Shown one piece after another: positions 54,524-63,108 of a stretch of 64,000 nucleotides of DNA. The stretch spans positions 4,746,282 to 4,810,281 of the forward strand of contig NZ_CP111085.1 in NCBI RefSeq assembly GCF_026278345.1, in the 5' to 3' direction. A model generated the notes under the pieces. That model was not told the DNA's origin. It ran no database searches and worked only from the letters and a program-made list of their open reading frames with translations. How positions within the stretch are numbered: the first letter of the stretch is position 1; every line of letters begins with the position of its first letter. A program made the position numbers and the translations under genes. This stretch comes from Tellurirhabdus rosea (GTDB taxonomy: Bacteria > Bacteroidota > Bacteroidia > Cytophagales > Spirosomataceae).

Positions 54524-54627
54524 GCGGCAGGAAACAAAAAAATAAATGCGCGTTTCTTCATGGACGGTACAACTGTTGCGGTAGAGTAAGGGTCCGTAAA
54601 CAAAAGAGCCATAACAGACCAACACGC

Positions 54628-55599
54628 ATGAAAAAAATCGGCTATACGCTGGCGCTCCTGGCGGCGCTGGGGTTGTCCTCCTGCCAGAAAGAAATTCAGC
54701 CGGTCGATGGGGTACCCATTACTGACCCGAACGCCAGCGTTCCGACGGCGGTCGTTCGGGCGGTTCAGGAGGCTTATCCTTCGGCCAGCGGCATTACATT
54801 TACCGAACTGGATAAAGGCAAGGTCTGGGAATCGCGGTTCAAGGTGGCGGCGGTCAATCACCAGGCTATGGTGAACGAGAAAGGAACCATTCTACAGGCG
54901 TACGCCGTCCGGGAGGCGGCTACGGGCATGCCCACCGACACCATTGCCCCCGCGATTGTCACTTACATCCGCACCCATTACCCCGATTATACCGTGGCGG
55001 CGTCTGGTGCCGGGCAGTTCAACAACCAGCCTTCGTTCAAGGTGCTGCTCCGGAAGGAAACGCAGGAAATAACCTTGATTTTTGACGCAAAAGGAGCGGT
55101 GCTGTTTGAGCATAAAGGCACGGCGCAGACCGGACCCGTCGAACCCCCCAAAACCTACCCGATCAGCCAGGCCGACGAACTGCCCGCTTCGGTTAGTCAA
55201 TACCTGAAAGAAAATGGCTTTACGTTTGCCCGGGGGCTGGTAACGGTCGGGGCCGATAATGCAAAGGTCTATCTGCTGGTGGTCAGCAAGGGCAGTGTCT
55301 TTTTTGAACTGACCATCGATGCCAGCGGCAAATTTCCGTCCATCCGCTATTACACCTCGCCCACCGCGCCGCCGAGCGACCTGGTTCAGAAGAGCATTGG
55401 TTCGGACAAAGAACTGCCCGCCGTGGTGACCGCCTATCTGAACGAGAACTACAAAGGCTGGGTCTTCATGAAAGGGTACGTCAATTCGGTATCCGACAAA
55501 CCGGTGGAACACATGGTGGTGGTTCAGGTCGGGAGCGTGTACTGGTACGTTTCTTTCAACGGCGAAGGAAAATTTGTGTCGGCCCAGAAAGGGTCCTGA
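54628..55599 (+). CDS. PepSY-like (DUF2874-type) lipoprotein
   Basis: A 323-residue lipoprotein with lipobox Cys19 (LLAALGLSSCQ). The mature part contains three PepSY/BLIP-like modules: AVVRAVQEAYPSASGITFTELDKGKVWESRFKV (about 38-95), PAIVTYIRTHYPDYTVAASGAG through VLFEHKG (about 105-165), then ASVSQYLKENGFTFARGL and AVVTAYLNENYKGWVFMKGYV, similar to DUF2874-type proteins of Bacteroidota. PepSY-like modules often inhibit proteases or sit near sensors; the role here is unknown. Confidence 0.8.
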   Translation: MKKIGYTLALLAALGLSSCQKEIQPVDGVPITDPNASVPTAVVRAVQEAYPSASGITFTELDKGKVWESRFKVAAVNHQAMVNEKGTILQAYAVREAATGMPTDTIAPAIVTYIRTHYPDYTVAASGAGQFNNQPSFKVLLRKETQEITLIFDAKGAVLFEHKGTAQTGPVEPPKTYPISQADELPASVSQYLKENGFTFARGLVTVGADNAKVYLLVVSKGSVFFELTIDASGKFPSIRYYTSPTAPPSDLVQKSIGSDKELPAVVTAYLNENYKGWVFMKGYVNSVSDKPVEHMVVVQVGSVYWYVSFNGEGKFVSAQKGS

Positions 55600-55621
55600 G
55601 TGGGTGAGCACGGCGGCTATC

Positions 55622-55743
55622 AAAAAAAAACTGAAAAATTACGCATTCCCTCATCAGGCTACACAATAAAACCGTCTATCGGCCGTTTTTAGACTATAGT
55701 TTCTTCGCGAAAGCCCTGGCCTCTCTGGTCGGGGCTTTTTTAT
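55622..55743 (+). repeat. Tandem unit A, about 120 nt, ending in a terminator
   Basis: The unit begins CTGAAAAATTACGCA and includes CTACACAATAAAA, GGCCGTTTTTAGA and a terminator (AGCCC/GGGGCT, 55711-55737, then T6). It aligns along its length with unit B 240 nt downstream. The nearest + strand gene ends at 55599, so it could be its 3' UTR or a separate RNA. Confidence 0.6.
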
Positions 55744-55862
55744 TGCCCTATTTTTCCCTTGAACTAAGCTACGCTAATACCTTTTCATTCGCCTTTGTGC
55801 CTTAATTTTCCTGCGGTTTCAGAAGAGGTTGGTCCGCTATGGAACACCTGTTTTTGTTTTCG

Positions 55863-55983
55863 CGAAAAAAATCTGAAAAATAAAGCAGTTACCTGTCAGG
55901 GCGTACAATAAAAGAAAAAAACAGCCGTTTTTAAGTTGTTATCGCATTTCAGCCCGGAGGTTCTTCCTTCCGGGCTTTTTTGT
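55863..55983 (+). repeat. Tandem unit B, about 120 nt, ending in a terminator
   Basis: The unit begins CTGAAAAATAAAGCA and includes CGTACAATAAAA, AGCCGTTTTTAAG and a terminator (AGCCCGGA/TCCGGGCT region, 55951-55976, then T7). Same order and spacing as unit A. No gene lies between the two units (55744-55862). A third similar copy is at about 47710-47812. Confidence 0.6.
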
Positions 55984-56063
55984 TGGCCGTACGCCAAAGC
56001 CGCGCGGGGCTAACACTTCTGCCAGGGATGGGTTATGCTATCAGCAATAAAGCGGAGAGGGGT

Positions 56064-56777
56064 ATGCAGGAAATAGCAGCAGAGGCGGCAGAAAAAACGT
56101 GGCAGGCCCACCAACGGCTGAATGAACTTTACGGTATTCAGGAAATCTACGGTCGCCGGGACCCCATGCACGAACTCGTCGGCACGATTCTTTCCCACCG
56201 GACCACTTTCCGCGACGAAGAAAAAGCATACCAGGCCATGTGGGAGCGGTTCGGCTCCTGGGAGGCCATCCGCGACGCGCCGCTCGACGAACTGACGGAT
56301 GCGCTGAAGCCCGTCCGTTACCCCGAGGTCAAAGCCCCGTACATCCAGCAGACGCTGGCGCGCATCATCGCCGAACAGGGCAGGGCCAACGTCGATTTTC
56401 TGGCCGACTGGTCAACGGAGGAGGCGCTGGCCTGGCTCACCCGTCTGCCCGGCGTCGGGCCGAAGACCTCCACCTTACTGCTACTTTTTACCTTCGGAAA
56501 ACCGGTCCTGCCGGTGGATACGCACGTGCACCGGGTGTCCCAGCGGGTGGGGCTCATCGGCCCGAAAGTAAGCGCAGAAAAGGCGCACCACCTGCTGCTG
56601 TCCTACCTGCCCGCCGACGCGAAGGTGCTCTTCAACTTTCACAAGCATTTCTACTGGCACGGCCAGCGCATCTGTACCTGGCAGGCTCCCCGCTGCGGCG
56701 ACTGCGTGCTGCGGAACATGTGCGATTTTTACCGGAGTCGCGTTAACGGTCATTTCAACCGCGAATCGAACGGGTGA
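56064..56777 (+). CDS. Endonuclease III-like DNA glycosylase
   Basis: About 237 residues from ATG 56064 (56028 is an alternative; frames further upstream start inside a terminator). A helix-hairpin-helix glycosylase with LTRLPGVGPKTSTLLLLF (catalytic Lys in the hairpin), PVLPVDTHVHRVSQRVGL (catalytic Asp) and a complete 4Fe-4S cluster motif CX6CX2CX5C in CTWQAPRCGDCVLRNMC. It resembles Nth but ENLxxxP-like details differ, so substrate is not assigned. Its 3' end overlaps the convergent RES gene by 28 bp. Confidence 0.9.
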   Translation: MQEIAAEAAEKTWQAHQRLNELYGIQEIYGRRDPMHELVGTILSHRTTFRDEEKAYQAMWERFGSWEAIRDAPLDELTDALKPVRYPEVKAPYIQQTLARIIAEQGRANVDFLADWSTEEALAWLTRLPGVGPKTSTLLLLFTFGKPVLPVDTHVHRVSQRVGLIGPKVSAEKAHHLLLSYLPADAKVLFNFHKHFYWHGQRICTWQAPRCGDCVLRNMCDFYRSRVNGHFNRESNG

Positions 56778-57199
56778 GGCTCTGTGCTTATGATCCTTAC
56801 CGTGGAATGCTCGGGATGGAGTGGATTGAGCAGATAATTGAACTCCGTGGGGGAGTGGGCCGAAGGCACGCGCATTACCCAGAATTGACTGGCCTTAATC
56901 CATTCCTGTCCTATTTCGGCCAGTTCGCCGGGATAAAGAATCGCCTGCCAGCCCGGTGGCAGCGTATCGGCCCTGATGGAAAGTACGGAGGCGTTATCCG
57001 GAATTTCCAGCGTCACCAAACTTCTGTTTCGGGGCAGCTTGGGCGTATTGGCCAGAATCTCCAGCTGGGCTAACGATACATGCTCTGCGGTGTAGACGAT
57101 TCTTGTTCCCTCCTGATGCCAGCGTCCAGGGCCGTACAGTCCACCGGTTCCGGTTAGGTCCGATGCGTATCGAGAACTGGTTATACGGAAAAGTCTCAT
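56750..57199 (-). CDS. RES-domain toxin (NAD+ phosphorylase type)
   Basis: A 149-residue RES protein, the toxin of a type II toxin-antitoxin pair. RES toxins such as MbcT and ParT degrade NAD+ or ADP-ribosylate targets. It shows MRLFRITSSRYASDLTG, GGLYGPGRWHQEGTRIVYTAEHVSLAQLEIL (Arg26 and Glu47 region) and the C-terminal HSTVRIIS. It lies 75 bp downstream of its presumed antitoxin on the same strand, the usual antitoxin-first order. The last 28 bp overlap the endonuclease III-like gene. Confidence 0.9.
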   Translation of the reverse strand: MRLFRITSSRYASDLTGTGGLYGPGRWHQEGTRIVYTAEHVSLAQLEILANTPKLPRNRSLVTLEIPDNASVLSIRADTLPPGWQAILYPGELAEIGQEWIKASQFWVMRVPSAHSPTEFNYLLNPLHPEHSTVRIISTEPHPFDSRLK

Positions 57200-57274
57200 G
57201 CGGCCAGTCTACCGTGTGGTTGAAGCGGGGGAGAATGATCCTGTCTGTGCAGGATAAGAGGGTTAGTCAATGAT

Positions 57275-57721
57275 TCAAGAGAAGATGCCATGCTGAATCG
57301 CGTTCAGAATATTCAGGACCTGCTTACGGCCAAGCATTGAATCCAGGAAGTCGACCGGGCGCTTGTTCTGGAGGGCAGTCACCCGGCTCTCCAGCCATTC
57401 CTCGAAGTCCTGTTTGTCTTCAAAGACATCCATGCCCAACTCGTACACCTCAGACAGCGAAATCGTTTTTTCGCTCTCGTCCGGCGTGAGCTTCGCATTG
57501 GCCCGGATACGTCGCTGGTACGTGCTTTCCGAAATGGCCAGAATATGGCTCATGGTTTTGTTGGTCAAGCCTAGATTCTTTTGCAGAAAAGCGGCCGATT
57601 CCATCGGTAGCCCTTCACGGACAACATCCAGTAAATCAAACTCTTGCCTGATAGGGCGCTTGATTACTTTTTCGCCTCCCAAAGCTTCCACAATTCGGTG
57701 AATCGGAATCTGCATAGTCAA
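57275..57721 (-). CDS. Xre/MbcA/ParS-type antitoxin
   Basis: A 148-residue protein with an N-terminal Xre-like helix-turn-helix region (FLQKNLGLTNKTMSHILAISESTYQRRIRANAKLTPDES, about 45-85) and the C-terminal MbcA/ParS toxin-binding region (VYELGMDVFEDKQDFEEWLESRVTALQNKRPVDFLDSMLGRKQVLNILNAIQHG). Members neutralise RES toxins and repress their own operon. A start two codons later (MQIP) is equally possible. Confidence 0.9.
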   Translation of the reverse strand: MTMQIPIHRIVEALGGEKVIKRPIRQEFDLLDVVREGLPMESAAFLQKNLGLTNKTMSHILAISESTYQRRIRANAKLTPDESEKTISLSEVYELGMDVFEDKQDFEEWLESRVTALQNKRPVDFLDSMLGRKQVLNILNAIQHGIFS

Positions 57722-57817
57722 ATGCCTGTTTAAAGACTGTCAAATGACAACACCTATACAAATATATAAATTCCGTACAGACTCTAACCACTTCTGATTT
57801 ACCTTTGCCGCCGGTAT

Positions 57818-57906
57818 GGATTGAGCGATTGAGTGACGTAGCGATTGAACGGACAACCCTTCATGGCTACAGCACTCAACCACTCAATCGCTACTTCACT
57901 CATTAG
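57818..57906. repeat. Inverted repeat with GATTGAGTGA words
   Basis: Left words ATTGAGCGATTGAGTGA and GTAGCGATTGAA; right arm CACTCAATCGCTACTTCACT. Imperfect pairing. It lies between the divergent antitoxin (-) and fumC (+) starts. Confidence 0.75.
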
Positions 57907-57916
57907 CTCTTAAACC

Positions 57917-59311
57917 ATGAATTTCCGTATTGAAAAAGACACGATGGGCCAGGTGCAGGTGCCGGCGCATGTGTATTGGGGCGCACAAACCCAGCGTTCC
58001 ATCGAAAACTTCCCGATTGCGCAGGACATCAATAAAATGCCGAAGGAGATTATCCGCGCCTTCGCCTACCTGAAAAAAGCCGCCGCCCTGGCCAACCTCG
58101 ACGCGGGGGTACTGCCGCAGGAAAAAGCCGACCTCATCGGCCGCGTTTGTGATGAAATCCTCGAAGGCGGCCTCGACGACCAGTTCCCGCTGGTGGTATG
58201 GCAGACGGGTTCGGGCACGCAGTCGAACATGAACGTCAACGAAGTGGTGGCCTACCGCGGACACGTACTCCAGGGCGGCCAGCTGACCGACGAGAAGAAG
58301 GCCCTGCACCCGAACGATGATGTCAACAAATCGCAGTCATCGAACGACACCTTCCCGACGGCCATGCACATTGCGGCCTATAAAATCCTGATGGAAGTAA
58401 CGATTCCGGGCATTGAAAAGCTGCGCAATACGCTCGACGCCAAGTCGAAAGAGTTCATGCACGTCGTCAAAATCGGCCGGACGCACTTCATGGATGCCAC
58501 GCCGCTGACGCTGGGTCAGGAGCTTTCGGGCTACGTCTCGCAGCTCGACCACGGCCTGCGGGCGATTCGCAACACGCTGGCGCACCTGTCGGAACTGGCG
58601 CTGGGCGGTACGGCCGTCGGAACGGGCATCAACACGCCGAAAGGGTATTCCGAGAACGTGGCGAAGCACATCGCCAGCCTGACCGGGCTGCCGTTCATCA
58701 CTGCCGAGAATAAATTTGAAGCCCTGGCGGCGCACGACGCCATTGTGGAAGCCCACGGCGCGCTGAAAACGGTCGCGGCGGCCCTGATGAAAATCGGCAA
58801 CGACATCCGAATGCTGTCTTCCGGACCGCGGGCGGGCATCGGCGAACTCTTTATTCCGGACAACGAGCCGGGTTCGTCCATCATGCCGGGCAAGGTCAAC
58901 CCCACCCAGTCGGAAGCCATGACGATGGTGGCCGCGCAGGTAATGGGCAACGACGTGGCGATCAACATCGGCGGCATGAACGGCCATTTCGAGCTGAACG
59001 TCTACAAGCCGCTGATGATCTACAACTTCCTGCACTCGGCCCGCCTCATCGGCGACGTGTGCGTGTCGTTCAATGACAAGTGCGCCGAAGGCATCCGGCC
59101 GATCGAGGAGAACATCACGAAGCACGTCAACAACTCCCTGATGCTGGTGACGGCCCTGAACACGAAAATCGGCTACTATAAAGCCGCCGAAATCGCGCAG
59201 ACGGCCCACAAAAACGGCTCGACGCTGAAGGAAACCGCCGTAGCACTCGGCTACCTGACCCCCGAAGAGTTCGACCAGTGGGTCGTGCCGGGGGATATGG
59301 TGGGGATGTAA
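57917..59311 (+). CDS. fumC: Fumarate hydratase class II
   Basis: A 464-residue iron-independent fumarase of the TCA cycle. It shows [72 protein letters not shown] (catalytic His) and the superfamily signature [17 protein letters not shown]. The start follows the right arm of an inverted repeat by 10 nt. A perfect hairpin lies 11 nt after the stop. Confidence 0.97.
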   Translation: MNFRIEKDTMGQVQVPAHVYWGAQTQRSIENFPIAQDINKMPKEIIRAFAYLKKAAALANLDAGVLPQEKADLIGRVCDEILEGGLDDQFPLVVWQTGSGTQSNMNVNEVVAYRGHVLQGGQLTDEKKALHPNDDVNKSQSSNDTFPTAMHIAAYKILMEVTIPGIEKLRNTLDAKSKEFMHVVKIGRTHFMDATPLTLGQELSGYVSQLDHGLRAIRNTLAHLSELALGGTAVGTGINTPKGYSENVAKHIASLTGLPFITAENKFEALAAHDAIVEAHGALKTVAAALMKIGNDIRMLSSGPRAGIGELFIPDNEPGSSIMPGKVNPTQSEAMTMVAAQVMGNDVAINIGGMNGHFELNVYKPLMIYNFLHSARLIGDVCVSFNDKCAEGIRPIEENITKHVNNSLMLVTALNTKIGYYKAAEIAQTAHKNGSTLKETAVALGYLTPEEFDQWVVPGDMVGM

Positions 59312-59322
59312 GGTTACCGCAC

Positions 59323-59355
59323 ACTGGTGGCATGACTTCGAGTCATGCCACCAGT
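59323..59355 (+). terminator. Hairpin after fumC
   Basis: A perfect 15-bp stem ACTGGTGGCATGACT / AGTCATGCCACCAGT with TCG loop. There is no T run after it, so a termination role is probable only from position. Confidence 0.6.
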
Positions 59356-59415
59356 AATCAATTGGACAGGGTAAGTATAGAAGTTAAGTAAAGTCGCAAA
59401 CCACTTACTTAAATC

Positions 59416-59675
59416 GTGAAATTAGGAAATAGTTGGTTGAAGGTTTGTTTCTTAACCGCTGTATTATTTTTGATTGCTTGGCGTAGCAATGCGCAGTGGT
59501 CGGCCAAAACCATTCCAGTCAAATGGTTTAATTCCACAAAGGATGTCCGAAACCCATGTTTACCGAAGCCGAACTAATGTCGCTGCTGGCGGTGACCGGC
59601 TTTCGTTTAGTTGCTAAACATGACTTTGAGAGACCTGCCAAAGATGGCGTGGTGTTTACGTTTGTTCAAAAGTAA
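59416..59675 (+). pseudogene. Possible small gene or gene remnants
   Basis: Two overlapping short frames. GTG 59416 to TAA 59577 encodes 53 residues with a signal-like start (KVCFLTAVLFLIAWRSNAQ). ATG 59556 to TAA 59675 encodes 39 residues, MFTEAELMSLLAVTGFRLVA..., which resembles the C-terminal end of SAM-dependent methyltransferases (from memory). One explanation is a decayed gene joined to a signal sequence. The stretch ends with a strong terminator at 59682. Confidence 0.3.
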
Positions 59676-59681
59676 CCCGCA

Positions 59682-59727
59682 AATCCCGTTGAGCGCCCCG
59701 AAATCCGGGCGCTCAACGGGATTTTTT
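59682..59727 (+). terminator. Strong rho-independent terminator
   Basis: Perfect 17-bp stem AATCCCGTTGAGCGCCC (59682-59698) with GGGCGCTCAACGGGATT (59707-59723), followed by a T6 run. It implies a + strand transcript in 59360-59680. Confidence 0.88.
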
Positions 59728-59873
59728 ATGGGGCTTATGTGCGCGTGATTGTAGAGGCTATACCCCGGTTCTTCTTTTTAATTTCACTTTAACCCCACCT
59801 TAAGCCCCATTTAACATGCTGGCACCATATTTACTGTCATAAAACTACAGTCACTCGCTAAACGGACAGAACG

Positions 59874-60080
59874 ATGGAACGTCAGGGGATGAATGCAAAC
59901 GGAGAAATGCGGGGATTCGAAAGTCTGATGGGAGCCCTCCGGTTTACCAACAGCGTCCTGCACGAACAATTAACGGGCTGCTGCATCACGTTCGGCCCCG
60001 ACAAGCGATATTATGTAACCCGGTTCAGCGGCTATGAGCAGCTGAGCAGCCTCGGCCACGAAGTAATCTCCCTGTTCTGA
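59874..60080 (+). CDS. Hypothetical small protein
   Basis: A 68-residue frame, MERQGMNANGEMRGFESL..., soluble and without recognisable motif. It ends 32 bp before the convergent membrane-protein gene. Support is limited to an intact reading frame of ordinary composition after a terminator. Confidence 0.4.
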   Translation: MERQGMNANGEMRGFESLMGALRFTNSVLHEQLTGCCITFGPDKRYYVTRFSGYEQLSSLGHEVISLF

Positions 60081-60112
60081 TCTACACTCCTTCTCCGGCA
60101 TCAGCACCCCCG

Positions 60113-60778
60113 TCACGAGGCTATAGCTCTGCTGGTAATTTCTCTTCGTGACATCATCCGATACCGTTGACGGATAAAATAGCCAATCAGCAGGACGCAG
60201 ATGACCGACGGGAAAATCTGGCTGTATGGCTTGAAATGAGGCAGTACCGTTCCCGAAAAAGCTGACAGCAGCGCGCTGAAGGCAGAAATCATCTTGTAAA
60301 TGTGTTCGTACAGCCACCAGTGCCGAAGCCGCTGGTGCAGCCAGAGGTATTTTACCATATCGTAAGCGGTCACCAGCCAAAGCGCCGACAGCGTCGGGTA
60401 CACCACGGCGGGCGACCAGCTGGCATCTTTCGACCCGGCCCCGAAAACGAAGATTCCGGCCGCCAGGCTGACGGCCAGCGCAATCCCAAAATCAATTCCC
60501 TGCAACGGACGCGTCCGAAGCCGGATGCACCGGTAACCGGCGTAGCCGACGTAGCCGCTCAGGAAGGTCAGCATCAGCAGGAACGGCATGGCCCGGAAGA
60601 GCAGCGCACCCAGCAGGGCCGTGGCGACAACGCCGGTCAGCAGATACAGAAAATAACGGCCGTAAACCCGGTGCTTTCCGGGGCGGTGCTGGTTTGCCAG
60701 CGCCACACAGCCGAGGAAAAGCGCCGCCGTTCCCAGCAGGACGTGGGTGACGATGTTAAGGTGGTGAAGAACCTGCAT
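60113..60778 (-). CDS. Polytopic membrane protein, unknown function
   Basis: A 221-residue integral membrane protein with about seven helices. The start was set at 60778 (MQVLHHLNIVTHVLLGTAALFLGCVAL), the first residue of a membrane segment; the frame stays open upstream to 61063 but that part overlaps the divergent regulator. Segments such as RYFLYLLTGVVATALLGALLF, PFLLMLTFLSGYVGYAGY and IFPSVICVLLIGYFIRQRYRM alternate with basic loops. The early His residues recall DUF2306-like proteins, not certain. Confidence 0.7.
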   Translation of the reverse strand: MQVLHHLNIVTHVLLGTAALFLGCVALANQHRPGKHRVYGRYFLYLLTGVVATALLGALLFRAMPFLLMLTFLSGYVGYAGYRCIRLRTRPLQGIDFGIALAVSLAAGIFVFGAGSKDASWSPAVVYPTLSALWLVTAYDMVKYLWLHQRLRHWWLYEHIYKMISAFSALLSAFSGTVLPHFKPYSQIFPSVICVLLIGYFIRQRYRMMSRREITSRAIAS

Positions 60779-60933
60779 ACCTGTCTTCCCGGTAGTTTTC
60801 GGACGGGACGGCAAAAAGTAGCCGGTTGCGACGGGCTCCGCAAGCTTTCGGTGACGGAGTAACTTAGTCTGTGACGAACGCCTTTTATCACCTAATTGCC
60901 CGCCCGCAACGCAAAGCGCCTTATTTTGGCCGT

Positions 60934-61700
60934 ATGAAACGCACCGGGTTCTTTCACCATTTCGTCGTACGAAACCTGTCTGGACTGCTGGCCCTGCTGC
61001 TGGTACATTACCTCGCAGACTGGTACGCCATCGGCAGTCGGCCCGGCTTGCAGAAAATCTCACCTTATTTCTACCTGCTGCTTCTGTATGCCTGGATTGT
61101 GTTTCACAACCGCGTGCTGTTCGAGCGGCTGTTTCTACGGGGAAGAAAAGGGCCTATGCCGGCTGGCTGCTGCTCTTGATGGGGATAGGTTCGTTCAACA
61201 TGGTGTACGTGCTGAATACCCAGTTCGGCATTTTCCAAACGCTGCCTTTTGTGGTGAGTTACTGGGTGTACACCGTCACCGGCCTGGGCGTCTACATGAC
61301 CTACCGTTATCTGACAACGCGCGGGGAGTCGCCGGTCCGGCGAAACCCCGTACCTGCACTGGAGAGCCGCCCCGAAACGCTCGCTGATTCTGATTTTTCG
61401 TTCATGGTCGACGGAGAGCGGGTCACCCTTGCCTGCCGGGACATTCACTACCTTGAAAGCTTGGAAAATTATGTCAGGATATTTACGGCAACGCGGAATT
61501 ACGTCACCCGCCTGACGCTGAAAGAGGCGGAGGCCCGGCTGCCCCGCGAAGGGTTTCTGCGCATCAGCCGTTCGCATATCCTCAATCGGGCGCTGGCAGA
61601 GCCGACCGGTCCCGAAACCCTGAAACTGGGCAGTAAAGAGTTTCGGATTGGCCGGGTCTACAAGCGTCATGTCGCCGAGCACCTGAAGCCCGACTTCTGA
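60934..61700 (+). pseudogene. 4TM-LytTR transcription regulator, split by a frameshift
   Basis: Frame 1 (60934-61179, MKRTGFFHHFVVRNLSGLLALLL) holds TM1 and TM2 and stops soon after RGRKGPMPAGCCS. The frame one base back continues without a break: KRAYAGWLLLLMGIGSFNMVYVLN (TM3), TM4, a linker, and a complete LytTR DNA-binding domain (about 61400-61690, VTLACRDIHYLESLENYVRIFT, RLTLKEAEARLPREGFLRISRSHILN). The shift point is the run GAAGAAAAGGG at 61143-61152; one extra base would restore a single protein of about 255 residues. It may be a sequencing error, a recent mutation or a -1 slip at A-AAA. Confidence 0.75.
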
Positions 61701-61705
61701 AGGGG

Positions 61706-63061
61706 CTACTTCACGCCCTCCAGCTTCCGCGGAATGGTCAGAATTTCGGTCTGCCGTCCGTCGATGTACCGGAAGCTTTTCCCGTCAAAAAAGCCGTCTT
61801 CTTCCAGCATGATCCGAACGGGTTTGTTCCATTCCGGAATGTCCACGGCGGCGTTCAGTTCGATGGAGTACGCGGTGTTGGCCATCAGCGGATAATCGCC
61901 CGAGCCGGGCGTGTCCTTCTGGTTATCCCACATGCCGATGGTCGGTCCGGCGGCATGGCCGTGTACGCCGATGGGGTGGGAGTAGATCGTGCCTTTGATG
62001 CCTTCCTTCGCCGCCTGTTCCAGCGCTTCCCGCAGCAGCTGGTTGCCCGATTTGCCCGCTTTGAATCGCTCCGTCAGAATTTCCTGTAACCGGTTGCCCT
62101 GCTGAAAAGCCTTGCGGATAGAGGCAGGTACCTCCGTTTCACCGGGCCGGAGGATGTAGGCGTGCTGTTGCTGGTCGGTGTTCAGGCGCAGGTACGCAAT
62201 GCCGAAATCGACGTGCAGCAGATCGCCCGCCTGGATGACCTCTCCCGAGGGCCGTTTGGAAAATGTCCGCAGGTGGTCGAACCGCTGGTTATCGGCCCGC
62301 TGAATGTCCACCGTGGGGTGAAACCAGGTGTCGAGGCCCAGTTCGGTGATGCGCTGCCGGAACCACCAGACCACATCCTCGGTCGTGGTGACGCCCGGCT
62401 GGATGACTTTCTCCGAGAACCCTTCCTGAATCAGCTGGTGCGACAGGCGGCAGATCATCGGGTAAAGCGCCATTTCGGGCTCGGTCCGGGTTTCGAGCCA
62501 GCCCACAGCCAGCCGCTCGGCGGGCACGATGCGGCGGGAATACTCCGCGGGCAGTTTCTGCATGAATTCGCCGTGTTCGGTGAAGGTCAGGCCGTCGGCA
62601 TGGGCGTAAATGGGCGAGAAGTTAAGGCCGATTTTCTTCGGATTCCGGTCCTGAATGATTTTGACGAGGGCTTCCCACTGGTTGGGACGCACGTCGATGT
62701 CCCAGGCGCCTTTCAGCAGATTGCCGACATCGTAACGGGCGATAGCCAGTTTTTCCACGCCTTTGTCGCCGCCCTGGTCGAAGAACACAAGGATTGTCCG
62801 GCGGCGGGCCGAAAGCCAGGTGGCGGGCAGCATCGTCCGCAGCACGGGGTCCTCGTTGTATTCCCGCGAAATAATCACCCACATATCGATGCCTTCGCGG
62901 CGCATCAGCGCGGGCAGGAGGTTGGTGAAGCGGTCTTCCAGAATGCCGTCCACAATCCGGGCGCGGTCGCGTTCGGGCAGAATGGCGGTCGGGGAGGCCG
63001 TCTGGGCGGTAGCAAGCCCGCAACTGCCCAGCAGAAGGGAGAACAGCAGAAGTTTTTTCAT
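61706..63061 (-). CDS. Secreted M24-family (Xaa-Pro aminopeptidase-like) protein
   Basis: A 451-residue exported metallopeptidase-like protein. The start at 63061 (MKKLLLFSLLLGSCGLATAQ) gives a good signal peptide. The N-terminal creatinase-like domain (about 25-200) is followed by the pita-bread domain: DLLHVDFGIAYLRLNTDQQQHAY (Asp ligands), YSHPIGVHGHAAGPTIGMWD (His), NTAYSIELNAAV (Glu) and IMLEEDGFF (Glu), so the dinuclear metal site looks complete. It probably removes N-terminal residues before proline, or acts on related amides, in the periplasm. Confidence 0.88.
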   Translation of the reverse strand: MKKLLLFSLLLGSCGLATAQTASPTAILPERDRARIVDGILEDRFTNLLPALMRREGIDMWVIISREYNEDPVLRTMLPATWLSARRRTILVFFDQGGDKGVEKLAIARYDVGNLLKGAWDIDVRPNQWEALVKIIQDRNPKKIGLNFSPIYAHADGLTFTEHGEFMQKLPAEYSRRIVPAERLAVGWLETRTEPEMALYPMICRLSHQLIQEGFSEKVIQPGVTTTEDVVWWFRQRITELGLDTWFHPTVDIQRADNQRFDHLRTFSKRPSGEVIQAGDLLHVDFGIAYLRLNTDQQQHAYILRPGETEVPASIRKAFQQGNRLQEILTERFKAGKSGNQLLREALEQAAKEGIKGTIYSHPIGVHGHAAGPTIGMWDNQKDTPGSGDYPLMANTAYSIELNAAVDIPEWNKPVRIMLEEDGFFDGKSFRYIDGRQTEILTIPRKLEGVK

Positions 63062-63108
63062 ACGGTACGGGTTAAATCGCAATATACGGAGGGAATTTCG
63101 AATCCCGC

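Noticed and set aside
59416-59675. Programmed frameshift joining the two short frames after fumC
   Set aside because: No slippery heptamer at the overlap and the two translations have no shared family; recorded only as possible remnants.
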